Origin: Amphimedon queenslandica | Lineage: Eukaryota > Porifera > Demospongiae > Haplosclerida > Niphatidae | Direction: 5' to 3' | DNA: 64,000 nt | Assembly: GCF_000090795.2 (NCBI RefSeq) | Contig: NW_003546257.1 | Coordinates: 173,809 to 237,808, forward strand | In this document: in pieces, positions 1-21,700 of the stretch | How positions within the stretch are numbered: position 1 is the stretch's first letter | Layout: each line of letters opens with the position of its first letter | Notes under the pieces: model-generated | The model's database searches: none | What the model was told of the DNA's origin: nothing | Seen by the model: the letters and a program-made list of their open reading frames with translations, nothing else | Position numbers and translations under genes: made by a program

Positions 1-1002
1 GCCAGTGTGCGTAGGATAATGGTCTCCTGTGGTTGGCCTGAGGGTAGACTCTTGGTTCACATACATCAGAAATGGGACCTCCAGACTGCCTCCCAGCTGG
101 ATTGTCTAGGAGCCGGAGCCGATGGCGTTTGGGCTAGTCTCTGTGAAGAGGGAGCGGCTCTTGGTCACGCTTCTTCAGCAGTGACGATGATGAATCTTGT
201 TAGACTCGGCAACACAAAGATACTCAAAAAGTATAATTGTACTCAGCTTCGTAAGTCAGCCATGGCTGTCACTAAACTAACAACTGGTAAGCCTCCTCAT
301 CCTAAACAGGTTGTGTATGGGGAAAGAGCAGTTGATTTGGTCCTCGGGTCTGCTGGAGTGGGCGACTTTGATCTAGCCGAGTTCTTTGGCATTGAGACTC
401 CAAACAGGATAACAACACTCGCTACAGTTGAGATGATAAAGGACAGATTGGTTAATCTCTTTGGAGACCATGAGCAGTTCAACGATGAGTTGTGTGGCAA
501 AATGAAAGAGCAAATGCTCCTTGATCTACGGTCTGGTAAGAAGGAGGAGTATCACAGTCCAGCTGGTATTGCTCTCCTGTTTGATAAAGCAGGTGGCAAG
601 CTGACGCCTGAAATGGGTGAAGCAATATCTAAAGTTTCTCTCAATTCGTCTCATCATCAAGGCCTTATTGATGAGATAAGGAAAGAATGGGATCGCTGGG
701 ATAATCAAGAAGAAGGTGATGACAAGGGAGATGGGATGCTTCTCTTTGACTCATTCTATCATGGCTTCATGGCTCCTTACTTTGGCTGCTATAGGTGTGA
801 TAGAACAAAGAAGGCAATGAAAGCCCTTGATATGGATCAGGATGGATATGTTGATTGGTACGAGTTTCTTGTGTATATCAAGTGGGCCTTGTGCCAGTAT
901 CCAGAGACCACTGACCCTGATGTACTACTCTCTATTGCATTTGAAGAGGGGCTCATTCCTGCTATGAGAGATGAAAAGATTATGAAAGAAAGGCTTCAAT
1001 AG
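1..1002 (+). CDS. HMGL-like (DRE-TIM) domain plus EF-hand protein, 3' part
   Basis: The frame is open from base 1 to the TAG at 1000-1002, so the 5' end lies outside the window; 333 residues are visible and no intron is seen in them. The N-terminal part looks like the end of a pyruvate-carboxyltransferase/HMG-CoA-lyase type TIM barrel. It has a metal-type HxH (H20, H22 in VHIHQK), then a glycine/alanine-rich stretch reading GADGVWASLCEEGAALGHAS, then MMNLVRLGN. The C-terminal part holds a canonical EF-hand loop, DMDQDGYVDWYE, near residue 277, which should bind calcium. Enzyme-like barrel plus EF-hand on one chain is unusual; I infer a calcium-sensitive enzyme or pseudo-enzyme of unknown substrate. 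An AATAAA lies at 1137-1142. It occupies the space where the missing first third of the downstream EML gene would be expected. Confidence 0.75.
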   Translation, partial: ASVRRIMVSCGWPEGRLLVHIHQKWDLQTASQLDCLGAGADGVWASLCEEGAALGHASSAVTMMNLVRLGNTKILKKYNCTQLRKSAMAVTKLTTGKPPHPKQVVYGERAVDLVLGSAGVGDFDLAEFFGIETPNRITTLATVEMIKDRLVNLFGDHEQFNDELCGKMKEQMLLDLRSGKKEEYHSPAGIALLFDKAGGKLTPEMGEAISKVSLNSSHHQGLIDEIRKEWDRWDNQEEGDDKGDGMLLFDSFYHGFMAPYFGCYRCDRTKKAMKALDMDQDGYVDWYEFLVYIKWALCQYPETTDPDVLLSIAFEEGLIPAMRDEKIMKERLQ

Positions 1003-1616
1003 AAACTTCGTGATGTACTCTTGGTATATATTATATATGTGCACACACAGAGAATTCTTTTTACCTTTTAGGAACTATTATTTTCTTATTATCTATTATT
1101 CTTCTTATTTTTTAATTGTTTGCTCCTTTTATTCATAATAAATATTACTCTATTTTAGTAGTCATGCATTGTAGCTGCCCTGTGGGAAAAATTCAGCATG
1201 TACAATGTACATGCCTGTTTGACTTATGTTTCCTGCATAAAACATGATGTTTCTTGTTCCATATGTTTCCAGTGTATTTTATGATTATTGTCTCACCCCT
1301 TACGTTACATGTTAAAACAATGAACAATGACTGTCAATATAGTCACAAGGTTTCATACATAAGCTACAACTGCACGTTCTACAAAAGCTATTGTCCTAGC
1401 TACTATTACTATTATTATTAGTAATGCTTGTGTGAGTGTGTGAGTGTAGTGTTATTAGTATAGTGTACATATGTATGGAATCCTTTTACTCACTATGGAA
1501 TCACTCCCTCACTTAGTCACTCATATATGTGCTTCATTAATTTAATTTGTTTTTGAGATATTAACCATGATATTAGCCCTCATCATCTCTCTCTCTCCCC
1601 CCTCTCTCTTTTCCAG
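1003..1616. other. spacer between HMGL/EF-hand gene and first visible EML exon
   Basis: The spacer is AT-rich, with a likely poly(A) signal AATAAA at 1137-1142 for the upstream gene and a CT-rich polypyrimidine tract ending in the acceptor AG at 1615-1616. I see no coding exon, and no ATG in frame with the first EML exon: a stop lies in frame just upstream of it. Confidence 0.6.
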
Positions 1617-10217
<8,601 letters not shown>

Positions 10218-10460
10218 AGCTCTCCTTGTGTTGCAATAACTTTTGATAGCAAAAACTTTTAGCATGATAGCGGTATAGTCAGACTGTAGTGGATTTTTTC
10301 TTATTTTAAATCATAATTGATCATTATTTGTGTGTACTGTAGTAGGGTTTTTCATTTTAGTAAAGAATAATAATTTTTTTCAATAATAATCATTTTGTCA
10401 TTTTTGCTGTGGGCGTGGTTGGTGACACGCCCACTCTCAGAAGAGGGAGGAGGCTCAGTA
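10218..10460 (+). promoter_or_regulatory. EML 3' end and probable BIRC6 promoter
   Basis: The 243 bp between the EML stop and the BIRC6 ATG hold an inverted GC-box-like pair, GTGGGCGTG at 10409-10417 and CACGCCCAC at 10426-10434. The pair sits 27-52 bp before the start codon. An in-frame open stretch begins upstream at a TTG (10395), but 10461 is the first ATG. Confidence 0.45.
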
Positions 10461-11511
10461 ATGGCTTCAGATGCTGAACTGAATACAGTCTCTCCCAAGC
10501 CCTCAGGCGATGGCCGTGGGCCAATTTCCCACCAGTCACTCACTTACTTACCGGATGAAGGCATCCTGGTCCTGACAGATGCTAAAGGAGCAGCACATTT
10601 CTACGACTCTACACTAGAAACACTATTGGGATCACTAGGTAGCAATAATAATAATTATTATTATTATTATATTCTTTCTTTTTTATATCCAGATAGTCCA
10701 GTTTCTTCAGATCCCATTCTTTCCTCTCTCGTCTCCTCCTCTGGTAAGCTCCTCCTTGCTCGTGGCTCTTGTCTCTCTGCCAGAGGGTCGGTTACTAAGG
10801 GAAGGTTCCTCTTAGATACAGCGTTCCAGTCGATACCCAATGACGGAAAGGAAACCATTAGCATTGAGATATTGCCGGAAGACGTAAGTTGGGTTTTGTA
10901 TTTATTGTGTACAAAGTAGTGATGATTAATGTTAATTAACGTTTAATTGGTGAAATTCGTAGGTTCGATTATTGCTGCACGAGATTAATACATCGGCTGT
11001 TATTCCAGCTGGTCTCTCAGGCCTAGTTAAAGATATTGCTAAAACACTTCAGACATTTATAGATGAATCAGTGGACAGAACCAATATCAGTAGTTTCGCC
11101 ACACCCCCTTCAGCAAAAAAGGTACCACATTACATTATAAAATTAATTTAATTTTAACCTACACTTTCTATCATTATTTTAGTACTTTATATATTAATTC
11201 AAATAATTTAAAAAGATAGCTAAAATTTATTGCTTTTATCATGTACTTCCTCCTCCTTTTATTTCATTTATACACTTGTATTTCACCTCCTCCTTCCCTA
11301 GTGGCGTTACTGTATCATTAAGGGACCTCTTGACGACTTGTTGGATCTCTTTAAGAAACTCTGTACTCCGTATCAACCGAGCAAGAGTGGAGCGAAACCT
11401 GAAGCAGGTGTAACACTCTCTCCTGTAGTACCAGTACTATCTGCAATTAGATTCAGGTATTTATTATGTACATATTGTACTTGATTTGTTAACCAATTTT
11501 GATGTTTCTCT

Positions 11512-11580
<69 letters not shown>

Positions 11581-12575
11581 TCCCTCTCTCTCTCTCTCCC
11601 TCTCCCTCTCTCTCTCTCTCCCTCTCCCTCTCTCTCTTTCTCTCTCTCTCTCTGTCTTTTCTTTGACATTTTTAGGCTGCTATTGCTTAATCGTAGTTTC
11701 TCAGCTCGCCTCATTCAACTGGAGGGAGGAAGGGAGAAGTTAGGAAGTGGTGACATGTCACTGATGTATTCTGAGGGAATGAGAAGACTAGCCTACAGCA
11801 GCTGGCCACACAAAAACTACATGTAAGAGTAATTGTAACAAAGAAAGTGATGTACATGTACATGTCATTATATGTGGTAATTTTTAGTTGGGCTGAACCA
11901 AACAAAATGGCTGAGGCAGGACTATATCCTTTGGTAAGATTATGCTCAAGCACTCTCCACTTTTATTTCTAACTCTTTCTCTCTCTTTTTAAACTCCATA
12001 TACTGTGCATCATTCATGATGTATGCCTACCTCTCTCTTGATTATAGCTTAATGCCAGTGCTACTGTCAGTAGTCTTGCTCATTCTAAAGGAGACAGGAC
12101 CACCTGCTTTACTTGTGGTATGTACGTTCACAGGTGGCTCTCTTCTGACGAGCCTTGGTAAGATGTTCAAATACTGCTGACATCACATGACTCTCGCCTC
12201 ATTCTATTCTTAGGTCGGAGCACACGAGACATTCTCAGAATTGCCCTTATGTTAAAGGAGAGTACACGGTCAACGTTACTGCAAGATGTAAGCTTTGGGA
12301 ATAGTTGTATATATAATGGTGGCATAGTGTATACATCTTTGGCTTTGAATATCTCTCCTTTTATTGTATCTAAATGATAACCTCAACTTATCAATTGTTT
12401 TCTCATCCTCCTCCTCTCTCTCTCTCTCTAAAGATACTCAGGCTACACATCCTGCTGTTTGTGTTTCTTCTCCAATTCATTTGATATCACCCTCTCTCAA
12501 CACCACACTTGTTGCTACGGTGACACTCGACGGCAACATTCAGGTGTGGCAAACAAAGCACGGACTATTTCTACA

Positions 12576-12645
<70 letters not shown>

Positions 12646-15600
12646 TGATGATTAATCAGAAATGTCCATTTTATTTCATGGTTTCATTTTCATTAATTAG
12701 GAATATGGTATCATTAATCTACAACAAGAACTACTCAATAAAACAAGCCACTCTCCTCCGTCCATTAGAAAGAGAGACAAGAAGACCACGCCCACAAAGA
12801 CCCTCCTCTCAGACCACGCCTCTAAAGTAATTCGTATCACATCACTCTGCATGGTGGCAATGGAGGCACAGGGTCGTGCCTCGGCTGGTACCCAGTCTAC
12901 ACCCTCGCTCATAATCGGCTGTATTGTGGAGAATAAAAAAGGAAAGGAGGATTCTTGTATACTAGTTTATAGTGTAGTTGAATCAACCGAGTCTACTAGT
13001 ATCAATAGCAGTGTGTCTCAGGGATCAGTTCACACTACAGCTCCTCCTCCTCCTACGGGATTACTAGAGGGTGTTCCCAAGCTGCCAGACAATGATCTGT
13101 TTGAGTTGATAATGGAGGAGCTTGGGGATGATCCTTTGGTGGCCTCTTCTTTTGAGGGCAGTAAGCTTTACTTGTCTGAGATGCTTAATGGAGACGGAGA
13201 AGGAAAGAAAGGAGAATCCTTTTGTCTTTGTGATGTGTTCTTGTTAGGCAGTTGTTGTACTACATCCACTGATAGTTCTTCAGTCTTGAGTACTAACGAA
13301 ACCACACCTACCAGCAAAGCTACACCCATCATTACTAGCATCATTCCGCTACCATATGATGACTTAATAGCAGTAGTACTGTCTCCGGGAAATACCCGAG
13401 AAGAGGCGGAGCCTGTTGCCACTGGTAACCATGGCTCGTTGTTACTCTATCGTCTTTTTGAGTCAGATAATGGAAGTACGAGTTTTAAAATTGATCATTG
13501 CGTTAAGAAGATCACGTTTGATTCGAGAGATGACGTCATTGTATCGCTATCAGGATTCAGATCAGGAATCAACGAGTCGTTACTAGCTACAGTCAGTCTG
13601 TGTGGAGCCCTAAAGGTATTTAATGTGAAGGAAGGACTGAAGGAGGTTATGGTATACACTGATGGGCCAGTGACTGGCTGTGTGTACTGTAAAGGACTGG
13701 ATAAACTAGCCATTACTAGTCCTGATGGGTCAGTCTCTTATATTGGCATTGAGACTATTGTTAAGGACAGAGAGGAAGGTACCATTGAAAGATTAAGTGA
13801 GTCCATCATATCATGTACATGTACATGTACATGTATTTATGTTGTGTACTGTGTAGAAAGTTTGAGTTGATTCCGATCAAAATTAGATTTTTTTACAAAT
13901 TTTTAAAGTTGCTCCAAAATCAAGCCAAAGTTCCTGTACTATAGTACAGGGATTTTGGCCAAATTTTGCCAAAATTGGAATAGAGAGAATTGTCTATTTT
14001 TATAATTAATTTTTATGCATATACATGTACTTATATTGCATAGAAAGTTTGAGCTCATTCTGATTAAATTTGGCTTTTTTATGAATTTTTAAAGTTGATT
14101 TTTTATTATTTTTTCCTTTTCAGGCACTGGTCCTATGCTTACTGATGAGGATCTAGGTTTATTAAAGGATTTAGCATTCACTACTGAGTCTAATGGACTC
14201 CCATTTATTGGTTTCTCTCACAACTGCTGGACTGAACTTCATCCACTTCAGTAAGAGCACACATTCAACATAGCATTTATCTTCTTTTTTTAATCCTCAT
14301 AACTCAAAAAAATTTATCAAAATTTCTACATACATGTGTACATTGTACATGCAGCATAAAGATGTCAAATTGCTTTTATAAAACTTTTGTAGCCATTTTT
14401 GGGCCTGCATACATGCATACGTAGTTAATTAGTTTATGAAACTAAAATTAATGTAAATATTTTCATTCCTTTGTCAGGTATTACCAGTACAACCCAAGAC
14501 ACATGCTACAGAAACAGGAGCGGTCCTCTTTGGTTAATGGCAGTGAATTATTCAACACTAAAATATGGAAATATCAACCTGAGCTGGACAATGGAGAATC
14601 CTTCAGGTACTGCATTCACATAATGATACTTTTAGACTTGCATGTACATGTACATATACTCGTAAATCTACATGCACAGTGTACATGTATGTAGATTTCT
14701 GCTAATTATTTTTTTTAATTTTTAGTATTTTAATGCTTTTTTTGCATTCATGTATAGTCACACATTTCAGATCAAGTTTTCATCAGAAGAGATTCCGTCC
14801 ATCAGTTCGTTGAGGATCAAAATCAACGTAGCATCCCCAGCTTGTATCTCAGACCAGGCCACTCTCAGCCTCTCTGTCCTTCGGATCCCCTCGTGTGACC
14901 AATATCGAAATTCTCCCGCCGGGTCTGAAGATCAGACTCGGTTTTTGACCCTCTGTGGCCCAATATTTATAAAGCCGTATATTGATGTGACTGACCTCTC
15001 TCTCACCGTCTCTCTCTCCCACCCTCTCCTCTTATCTTCTCATCAGTCAACTTTACTCTTGTCATTTGAGGATCTCTTTCCTCTTAATTACTCTAGTCTT
15101 ACAAAAGAAATGGCCGACAGCGAGTCGGCCGTCACCAGCGACCAGAAAACTTATCCTTCTCGGCGGTACGTGGGGCGGGGAGGATCAGTGAGGTCTAGGC
15201 TGTCACGCAGGGCCCAACAACCCGTCAAACCAGTTTCTGTCGTTCACACTGTTTTCTGTCTCACTCTATTTCCGTATAAGGGTCGTCCCTCTCTCCCCTC
15301 TCTCCTCCCTCTAGTGTTTAGTGAAGAAACCATTCAAAGACTACTCGTTACTGTGTGTGGGCGTGACACAGGAGAAGGTGGAGCTTTGGGGCATGTCTCC
15401 AATGAGACTGTGTTCAATGCATTGGATATCTTATGCTGGATAACTTCAATTGCTAGTGTTGATTATGAAAGGCAAGATCCTCCTGTATATTTACATTAAT
15501 TTTATTAACATTACTTTTTCTTTTTTTTCAGGTCGTTTTTCAAGACTATCATTGTCCTTAGTTCACAGCTGTTAGAGCCGATACTTAAGTATTGCTATGT

Positions 15601-18600
15601 TACTGCTGGGTCCAGACTCCTGGCTCATAAGTGTGCCCAATTTATCTCAATACTCTCAAGGTACTTCCATGCAGTGAGGGATATAGACCTGTGCTCATTT
15701 ACATTTATTGTATTATTTATTTCAAAGGAATCTTTTAATAATGTGTGTTAACTTTTTTCATAATCACTTCATTGGTGCATCTAAATGTATTTACATGTAC
15801 ATGTACATGTACATGTACATGTACATGCATGTGCTAAACTTAAAAGTTTATCTTCAGCCTTACTCTATATGATATAAAAGAATGTTCTTGTTATTTTTGT
15901 AGGAGTGATGGAGATGATACTAGTACTTCTCAAAGAGACTCATTTTTATCATCTTTATCAGACTCATTCATCAGTCTCTCTCCTTCTCTCCCTCTCGTCT
16001 CCTCCTCCTATTCTCTCCAGTGGTTTTTACGGCAGCTCTGTCATTATGTTCCGCCTCATTTGATTGGTCGGATTGGTCCTGTGCTCCTTGAACAGCTGGT
16101 TGGATTGTCGCACGAGAGACTCTTACGAGATTCATCATTCACACAGTTACTCCAGACACAGTGAGTGAGAAAAAATTACAATTTCATTATCAGAAAATGT
16201 AATGAAATACTGTATTACCATTCCTCCTTTTTCCCCTTTCATATAGTTTCAATCAAGATGGCAGTATATTTGATTCTGAATTATTTGACGTGTCTATCTC
16301 TAGTTCTAAATTACTACCCCGTCCACCCCTTCCCTCCTCCTCCTCCTCTTCTGTCCCTTTCACTGGTTCTTACACTGAATACATAGACTATATATCTAAT
16401 CCAGACTATTCTCCTGACTCTAAAGAAACCACGCCCACCAGCCAAACCCCCAAAACCCCTACACTATACAACCCTGAATTTCTTTTATTGCTACACGGCG
16501 AAACGAAGGACTCCAGTTCTGGCGATAAAAAGGAGTCTGCTAGTCCTTTTAGAGATGGTTCGTACCTCCTCTCATTTCAGAGAGGGTTACTAGAGACACT
16601 GCCATTAAAGTATACTTGCTGCTCATTGTCTGCCGGTGTTATAGTACGACCTCCCGTTGACTCTACTAAAAATAATGATAATAAACTCGATCCTTTGCTA
16701 ACAGCATATCTCAACATTCACCAGCCACTAAATCACTACGGCTACCTTTATCCTCATAAAATGCAAGACCACGCCCTCCAAAACTTGACTCCGCCCACCT
16801 CTCGTACCCCAGACCCTGTTTCTAGTTCGTCTTCTCTTTCAAAGTTATTGTCTCGTGTTCCCGAGAGTCCTGACGAGTTATCTGTGTCCATTGATAATAT
16901 TAAACCGGGTACCTCTCATTCCATCGTCATTGATTTCTCAGAGATCATTCGTCTCACTGATTTCTCAATACAATCAAATCACTTGCTGTCCTCCGTGTCA
17001 GTTTGTGGCTGGCCTTCTCAAGAGGAATCGGAATCAATCAAACTCGTACAATCAACAGAACTCGCCTCTCGTATGGTTGCCATTGGTAACCTGGCCCCAC
17101 CCCCTTTAGTCCGCTACATTCGTTTGACATTTGTGAGTGTCATCACCACTTCAAGTGAGAGGTGTGTGATATCGCTCGGTCAATATTATGGAAAGCCACT
17201 TCTTCCCGTTCAAGGCTATAGCCCATCTCTTCTCTCTGGTCTGGAAGCTAGGCTAAGCTCACAGTATCTCCATTCATTGAAAGAACTGAAAGATTTGTTG
17301 AAGATGTTTCATCGTGGGAACTCCCTCCCTTTGCTACGGAAGCAGTTCAAGAAGCACCTCCTCTTGGTTCACCAGCGCTGCTTTGAGGCTCAAGTCAAGT
17401 TGAATAGGATCAGGAATCAGATTAGAGAAATCAATGAGAATCAAATTAATGTTGATTCAACATGCGGTACTACTGATCAGATCACTGATTCTGATCCTAG
17501 CATAGTAAGCAAAGAGAAAGAAGAGGTGAAGGAGTTGTTCAACTATAACTCAGTCTCTTTAAAGAAATTAATAAAATTCACCAGCTGTATTACTAATACG
17601 TTGCTCCTCCTTAGCAACAGGCTCCACCCATCAATTAGTGACTCTTTAGATGCAATGAGAATGGGTAGAGACGAGTGTAGAGCATTATTCCTCTCAGTCT
17701 GTCTCAACACTGGTCAGTCTATACACTCAAGGATGTGTGCATTGTTAGTGAAGCTCTGTGGTGCTGAGGAATGGTGGGGAGACCTGCTAGCTGAACTGTT
17801 TCACGAGCTTTTCAATAGTAACCAACCATTGACTTTTAACAAGGAAAGGTAAGAGCGATTAATATTACGACAACATATACATGTACATGTACATGTAGGT
17901 GTACATGATAATTTATATGCATTCATTAAATATCTAGTATATTTATAATGGTGTAATGTGCTTATAGAATCACCATATAATTATATTTCTTTTATTTTAG
18001 GGTTATACTTCAATTCTCTGCTTTATGTCAATGCACAATGACTACAAACTTTAGTGTACTAGAGGAGCTCCTCTCTCTACTGACTGATACTCTAAGACCT
18101 CTCGTGTCGCAAGACAATGAAGAACAAACTGAAGAGTTTGATTCACATTGTGTCCAGTGGCTGACGCTCTTGCTATCTCATGTCCTCTCTTCTAACGATG
18201 CAAGAAATAAAGACAGCAATGTCTTTGTACCTACTCTCCCTCTCCTCCCTCATGACTTTTCTTCTGATGACACAAGAAATAAAGACAGCAATATCTTCAG
18301 CCTCCCTCTCATCCCTCCCTCTCCTGTTGTCGATGCATATAGTGATATGACAGCTGCTGAAATATTCCATAAAATTTCGAGGCTTGAAGAAGCTAAGGAT
18401 TTACTAGAGACCCTCTTTTCATTAGTGCCCGATCCTGACCTTATTGCTAAATTGAACTCTCTGAGGTCTCAGGTGAAGAGGATTGAGAAGACATTGAACA
18501 AGTTTGCCAAAGCAGCCCAGCAGCGTGAGACTGATCATGGAGGGAAGGGACCCAATACCACCTCTCAGACTGATTCCCATTCTGGTAGCGTGAGTATGAA

Positions 18601-18746
18601 TCTACGGTTATCTGACATTGTATTGAAGACTAGTAGTGAAGGCCTTGTGTGCCTTCTGGTCAGGTACTGTAAGGACAGTGATTGGGATAAAGTACCAATT
18701 GTTTGTAAAGTGAGGCTACAATGTATAATTATGCATAAATTATTAC

Positions 18747-18791
<45 letters not shown>

Positions 18792-21700
18792 TGTACATGT
18801 ATTCACTGATGCTTTTCATTATGCATTCATTATAGCTGTTATTGTCTCTCTTTTCTCTACATCATTACATACACATTATGCTCTTTCTACAGACACTGAC
18901 AGCTCTGCTCTGTCATATGTCATGCTCTCTCTCTATCAGTTTCCACCAACTCAAGACATTAATCACCTCCACCTGTCAGAAACCCTCTCTCATTGAGGAC
19001 GAGGGAGACGAGAGAGAGGATGGACGACTCGTTAGTTTCCAGTGGGCGTGTCATGCAGTCCAGACTCTCGTTGTTGGACTGGTACTAAGAGAGAAGAGGC
19101 TGGCGGTCAATAGAAAGAACCTGAGGTCAAGGAAAGAGAGCTTAAGTGGTGTAGAGAGAATCCATTCATCACTCTCTTGTATTGAAGTATCACTAAATAG
19201 CAGCAGTATAGTCACCACCAGCAGCAGCAAGAATAAGATACTTGATGCTGTTAGTGAAGAAGGCAGTGGATTAAAGGAAGAAGATAAAAGTGGAGCTAAT
19301 GATGAAGAGTGTCAAAAAGAGACAAAGAAGGAAGATGGTGGAGTCACTAATAAGGAGGACGGTGGGAGTCAGTTTGATTTATCATCAGTAGATGCAATAA
19401 ATAATGATGTTCCCTCAGGAGAGAACAGCAGTGACAGTAGTGATGATTCTCAGTTTATTAAACCTCCACCACCCCCTCCCCCTCTATCCTCTTCTACCCC
19501 TCCGCCTGCGCCAAAAAAGATTCTTAAATCCTCCAAATCCACTACATCCCTTCAGTCCTCGCTCCATAAGTCGATTCACAAGAAACTATCGATGCAAGAG
19601 AAGCTAGAGAAACAGTCGTCAATTCCCCTAACGCCAAAGCACAGCAGCAAAGCAAAGAAACCCTCCCCAACTACTTCTCACTCCTCATACTCGTCTTATT
19701 TAGTATCAAATAGTGTTGATGCTAGGCTTGAAACTAGCACACTCTTTCCAGTTGAGCTTGGGCTTCAGGTTATGATGAAAGACTCCTATCAGTCATTGCT
19801 GGACAGTATAAAACTAGCCAGGCCTATTAGTGCCAGCTGGTCTACTGAAACTCTCACTGAGTCAGTTGGTGTGTGTGTGGATGAAGCAGGAAGCAGCTCA
19901 GAGCATAAGAAAGAGAAACAAAAGACAAGTTTGTCTAAAACAACGGAGAGTGCTGCCAACCTAAAGAACTTGTTTGATGCCTTTGAGTCCATTTATGCCG
20001 AGAGTTTCCCATTCTCATTTACGTCAATAGATGCCACGTCATTCTTAAAGTTTTGGAATGACGTGTGTCACTCGCTAGTGAAAAGTATCAAAAGGAAACT
20101 CTTCTCTCAACTACTACCAAGCGAGGATTGCGGCTTATTCGCTTCGACTACTCTCTCCCATCTTTTTCGTCACCTCCTAATGATGACTTCGGGTGATTTC
20201 CAATCTTGTCACATGACACTGTCGCTTATTCATTCTCACTTGAAGGCGTGTCAATTGGTGAGTGGGAGTGACGTGAGCAGTGCAAAGGTTAATATAGAGA
20301 AGGAGAGGTTGAAAGAGGTTCTCCTCCACTGCTGTATGATGGAGAACAAAGAGAAGGAGTCTTACTCCAGCAAACAAGACGCCGTCTTTATTAAATTATT
20401 GACAAGGATAGCTGGAATCAATTTCATTAGCAAGAAAGGAGGAGAAGGAGGAGCGAAAGAGAGAGGAGGAGAGGGTAAAGGGGAAAAAGGGATCAACCTT
20501 CTCTTGTCAGTTTTAGTTCAAGTCTTGAAGGACAAGTTAGTGCGTGTACATGTACACATTGCTGTATTTTTAATATTCTAAATTATATTTTTAATATTAT
20601 TTATTGTATGTCATTCTCACTTACTGTAAGTTATTTGTTCTTTTCCTTTACGAGTAGGTCAGACATTTCTTCAACTCCCTATCTCTCTGCACTCATTTAC
20701 TGCCTACAGCAAACAGCCACTTTAGATCTCCTCTTTCCTCCTCCACCAGTTGAAGGAGTCTCCAACCATGATGCTACTACAGTGCTAGCCTCTCTCTCTG
20801 TCATCAAAGACTTTATTAATATCATACTCTCTCAGCTAGTGAAGGCCTCCAGTCCTTCCCAGAGGCCACCCCTGAAGCTCTTTGGGTCCGTGTCAGAGGG
20901 AGACAGGAGTAGAAGACACATGTATTATTTCTCTGGCTCCACGTCGTCTCAAGACACTAAATGGATCAGTCTTGATGCTCCTCAATCTCAAAGCCAGGCA
21001 GTTTCTTCCTCATCGCTGTCGGTTCTACAAGATCTTATCAAATTATTAAAGAAGCTGCTAGGGCTCTCTTGTGCTAAGCCATATCTATCAACTATAACAG
21101 AGTTCTGTCGTATTTCTGGTTCCACTAGTGAAGCTGTTTATGCAACACCAGATGCACCACTGGTGGACATTATCTTAACTGACAGCAAACAATTGAGAGG
21201 TTTGCTCCTCTCCCTGACTGGTTCTTTTACTGCAGACTCAATGTCTTCTACTTCCGCTTCCTCATTTTTGGGACTCATAAAAGATTTCGTGGAATTCTTG
21301 AGAAACAATTGCCAGTCCTTGGCTTGTTTTAGAGAGCTGTTCCTTCTAATATTGGAAGACATGATCAAGGGAGGAGGAGGAGGGAGGGGAGTGGTAGGTG
21401 TTAGCAGTTTCAACGAGTCACAGGTACTAGTAATGCAATCACTCTGCCAGTTTCTAAAACCTCCCGGGGTAAAGCTGAACAAAAGGGAAGTCGAGGATCC
21501 CGAGACTGCAAGGAAGTCTAAAGATCATGGACACAAAAGAAAGGGAAAGGAAGAAAAGGAGAAAGAGAAAAATGTAGTGGAGGTCAAGAAAGAAGACAAG
21601 CGGCAAGACACTGGCGACTTATCACTATTCATCACTCAAGGTTACTTTATTTACATACATACAATTATTATTGTTATTATTATTGTTTTTTATTTTTAGG

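Noticed and set aside
10395-10460. Upstream in-frame extension of BIRC6
   Set aside because: It starts from TTG, not ATG; the first ATG is 10461 and the extension lies in a GC-box promoter-like stretch.
11373-11743. Arg/Glu-rich and Ser/Leu-rich open frames on both strands
   Set aside because: They are translations of the (CT)n microsatellite inside a BIRC6 intron.
18565-18819. Asn-rich minus-strand frame
   Set aside because: Product of the (ATT)n repeat read in reverse.
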